From: an uncultured euryarchaeote
Lineage (GTDB): Archaea; Thermoplasmatota; Poseidoniia; Poseidoniales; Thalassarchaeaceae
Reading direction: 5' to 3'
Length of the DNA: 7,365 nucleotides
NCBI GenBank assembly: GCA_937897085.1
Contig: CALCOR010000004.1
Location: forward strand, 1 to 7,365
Under the pieces are notes generated by a model. It had not been told where the DNA came from, searched no databases, and was given only the letters and a program-made list of their open reading frames with translations. The position numbers and the translations under genes were made by a program. Shown here one piece after another: positions 5,919 through 7,365 of the stretch; the first letter of the stretch is position 1, and every line of letters begins with the position of its first letter.

Positions 5919-6185
5919 TCACTCCACCTCCGTGGATGGTCCGTGGGAGGCGTCAACGGAAATCAGCGCTTCGGAAGCGGCCTGCAGCGATCGCAACGTG
6001 GAATTCAAGCGAGCGCGCAGGTCAGAGATGCTCTCTCCGCGCACCGTGACCATAAGCGAATCACCCTCGATGGATGCACCAGCATCCTCTGACTGAATAC
6101 AAGCGAACAACCCCTGTATCTGATCAGTATCAGAGAGCCGAAGCGTCGCTGTGCACGACTCACTCTTCTTCGCTGGTGGCGTCAT
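5919..6185 (-). CDS. pcc1: KEOPS complex subunit Pcc1
   Basis: Pcc1 is the dimerisation subunit of KEOPS (with Kae1, Bud32 and Cgi121), which adds threonylcarbamoyl to A37 of ANN-decoding tRNAs (t6A). The 88-residue product has the small alpha/beta Pcc1 fold pattern: strand CTATLRL (11-17), helix, strands around 36-50, and the diagnostic LRARLNSTLRSLQAASEAL (56-74), which matches the family's LRAxLNSxLR helix. The start at 6185 is supported by a GAGGGAGA SD. The first 26 nt lie inside the end of rpl37ae in another frame, implying coupled translation. Position beside rpl37ae and pfdB is the usual archaeal arrangement, which strengthens the call for a short protein with few fixed residues. Confidence 0.9.
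   Translation of the reverse strand: MTPPAKKSESCTATLRLSDTDQIQGLFACIQSEDAGASIEGDSLMVTVRGESISDLRARLNSTLRSLQAASEALISVDASHGPSTEVE
6160..6185 (-). other. 26-nt out-of-phase overlap of rpl37ae and pcc1
   Basis: The end of the eL37 tail (DDATSEEE and stop) and the start of Pcc1 (MTPPAKKS) are read from the same bases in different frames. The GAA-rich acidic codons become the Lys-rich start of Pcc1. Confidence 0.85.
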
Positions 6186-6573
6186 CGTCTCCCTCAGTGG
6201 CGACTTCCATCAGTGGCGAGTCAGAATCATCGGATTCCTCGGCCCGCTGACGCTCGAATTCGACAGCCGCCTGCTGAGCGATGACCGCCATGTCGGTGGC
6301 AGTGGCTCCCTCAACGGAACGGCGAACAATCCTCTGGTTGGCGACGGTGGCTCGCGTGAACGGCTCCCAGACCCCACCAGCGAACGTGTGGTCACACTTC
6401 TTGCAGTTCCATACCCCCGCAGCAACGCGTTTGACCTTAGGATACTGGCAGACGGGGCATGTGTACGACTGCTTGAGGCGCTTGATCACTGAAGTTGCAC
6501 GGCGGCGTACGCTAACGCCGTATCGCGGACCGAAGCGAGCACCAAGTCCGACTTTCTGTGTCCTGCGTGACAT
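6160..6573 (-). CDS. rpl37ae: 50S ribosomal protein eL37 (L37Ae) with acidic C-terminal extension
   Basis: This is a zinc-ribbon protein of the large subunit found in archaea and eukaryotes (L37Ae/eL43 family; names vary) and absent from bacteria. The start MSRRTQKVGLGARFGPRYGV matches the family. A four-cysteine ribbon is intact: CPVC (Cys39, Cys42) and CKKC (Cys57, Cys60), with VKRVAAGVWNC between them, then FAGGVWEP at 64-71. The family normally ends near residue 80-95, but this protein has 137 residues. The extra part, from about 88, contains a predicted helix (ATDMAVIAQQAAVEFERQ) and a highly acidic tail with DDSDS, EGDDD and SEEE. The start is 1 nt after the rrp42 stop. The last eight codons overlap the beginning of pcc1. 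The ribosomal call is firm; the tail has no recognised function. Confidence 0.95.
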   Translation of the reverse strand: MSRRTQKVGLGARFGPRYGVSVRRRATSVIKRLKQSYTCPVCQYPKVKRVAAGVWNCKKCDHTFAGGVWEPFTRATVANQRIVRRSVEGATATDMAVIAQQAAVEFERQRAEESDDSDSPLMEVATEGDDDATSEEE

Positions 6574-6574
6574 C

Positions 6575-7363
6575 TCAATCCTGCTCCAGACTCTCCACCA
6601 GTTCCATCAGTTCGTCACGACGTGCACGTGCAGCTTGCATGATATCGTCAAACTCCTCGGATGTGAACGCACCCCTCAGACCCTTCTGAAGGGAGTGAAC
6701 GTGACCTTCGTCGCCTAATGTGATGTGGATGCGCTCGTCTCCACCGAGTTCCTCCTCACCGTTTGCATCATAGACGAAGCGACCGCCTACCTTGTGATAC
6801 GAGCACATGATCGGGGTGCAGGAGAGTTCGAGCGGCACATCCTCGCCTACGTCGAATCGCTCGGCCGGTAATGTGGCGTTACGCAGCGCAACGATGGCTG
6901 CGAGCGCAAAGGCGTCGAACAGGTTGCCGTCATCAGAGATAGCGTGCAGGTCGATGATTACCTGCCATGCCTTCTCTCCAGGCAGAATGCACAGGCCGTT
7001 GACGTCGATGCAGCCAGATTCGCGGATGCCGCGGTCAACGACGCGTCCGAGTTCAATCGATTCCTCGCTCGGTGGTCCTGGCTCCCAGTTGCGTCCGGCA
7101 ATCGGCCGAATCTCAGCGCTGGTCATCAGTCCGCCCTGATCTGGGCGGTCAGAGTAGGGGGTCATGATCTGGAACTTGACGCCGGCATAGACGATTGTGT
7201 CACCCATGCGCACGCGCGCAGAACCCTCGGCGCGCTCAATCGGGTTGACCTCTACCTCAATCGGACGTCCTTCCAGGCGGCCACGACCATCGACTCGCTC
7301 ATCGCGCTGTGCCAACTCATTGAGGTGGTCGCGCAGCAGCCCGGGTACCAGTGGAATGCCCAT
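6575..7363 (-). CDS. rrp42: Exosome complex ring subunit Rrp42
   Basis: Rrp42 pairs with Rrp41 to form the RNase PH-type hexameric ring of the archaeal exosome, which degrades RNA phosphorolytically and can add tails. Rrp41 carries the active site; Rrp42 is structural and helps bind RNA. This 262-residue product has the family size. It shows RVDGRGRLEGRPIEVE (23-38), GSARVRMGDTIVYAGVK (47-63), a stretch with EPGPPSEESIELGRVVDRGI (94-113), then IDLHAISDDGNLFDAFALAA (137-156). The final helix (236-262) is acidic and Arg-rich. The predicted ATG at 7361-7363 gives a typical N-terminus; because the window ends 2 nt upstream, an SD and any longer start cannot be seen. It is the first visible gene of the operon. 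Confidence 0.95.
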   Translation of the reverse strand: MGIPLVPGLLRDHLNELAQRDERVDGRGRLEGRPIEVEVNPIERAEGSARVRMGDTIVYAGVKFQIMTPYSDRPDQGGLMTSAEIRPIAGRNWEPGPPSEESIELGRVVDRGIRESGCIDVNGLCILPGEKAWQVIIDLHAISDDGNLFDAFALAAIVALRNATLPAERFDVGEDVPLELSCTPIMCSYHKVGGRFVYDANGEEELGGDERIHITLGDEGHVHSLQKGLRGAFTSEEFDDIMQAARARRDELMELVESLEQD

Positions 7364-7365
7364 CA
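7363..7365 (-). other. Possible stop codon of an upstream gene (expected rrp41)
   Basis: The minus strand reads TGATG at the window edge, so a TGA would overlap the rrp42 ATG by one base. In archaea rrp41 usually lies directly upstream of rrp42, so this may be its stop. The reading frame cannot be checked within the window. Confidence 0.35.

Noticed and set aside
5915..5956. Upstream ATG start for prefoldin beta
   Set aside because: It would add 14 non-conserved residues overlapping pcc1; ATG 5914 has an SD and gives the usual family length.
6160..6312. eL37 tail as a fused RpoP subunit
   Set aside because: RpoP needs four zinc-binding cysteines; the tail has none.

Overview
The window is archaeal. 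It encodes archaeal-type ribosomal proteins uS12, uS7 and eL37 (L37Ae), the exosome ring subunit Rrp42, the KEOPS subunit Pcc1 and prefoldin beta, which bacteria do not have as a set. It also encodes a short UbiD of the archaeal isoprenoid-pathway type. Shine-Dalgarno-like sites (GAGGTGA, GAGGTG, AGGTGG) precede several starts. The closely packed genes, acidic proteins and moderately high G+C would suit a euryarchaeon, possibly a marine Thermoplasmatota or Poseidoniales lineage. That taxonomic guess is inference and was not tested by any search. There are no RNA genes, mobile elements or CRISPR arrays.

There are three blocks. (1) Positions 1-1110, minus strand: rps12 then rps7, separated by 9 nt. 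rps7 runs off the left edge a few codons before its expected end. A TATA-like promoter and an SD lie upstream of rps12. (2) Positions 1295-3629, plus strand: a UbiD-family decarboxylase, probably the anhydromevalonate-phosphate decarboxylase of the archaeal mevalonate pathway, then a TPR-like protein of unknown function with a strong SD. The 184-nt gap between blocks 1 and 2 is a divergent promoter region with short direct and inverted repeats. (3) Positions 3611-7363, minus strand: rrp42, rpl37ae, pcc1, pfdB, a DHH/DHHA1 phosphoesterase and a second TPR-like protein. Every junction is an overlap or a gap of at most 4 nt, so this is probably one translationally coupled operon. It is a version of the widely conserved archaeal exosome superoperon, linking RNA processing and degradation, ribosome assembly, tRNA t6A modification and protein folding.

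The two TPR-like genes converge and their 3' ends overlap by 19 bp. The points most worth checking are the acidic extensions on uS7 and eL37, the absence of rpoP from its usual place between rpl37ae and pcc1, the unrecognised helical-repeat protein at the end of the exosome operon, and the divergent control region. Most of the window is core housekeeping DNA, and I found no clear new multi-gene system.
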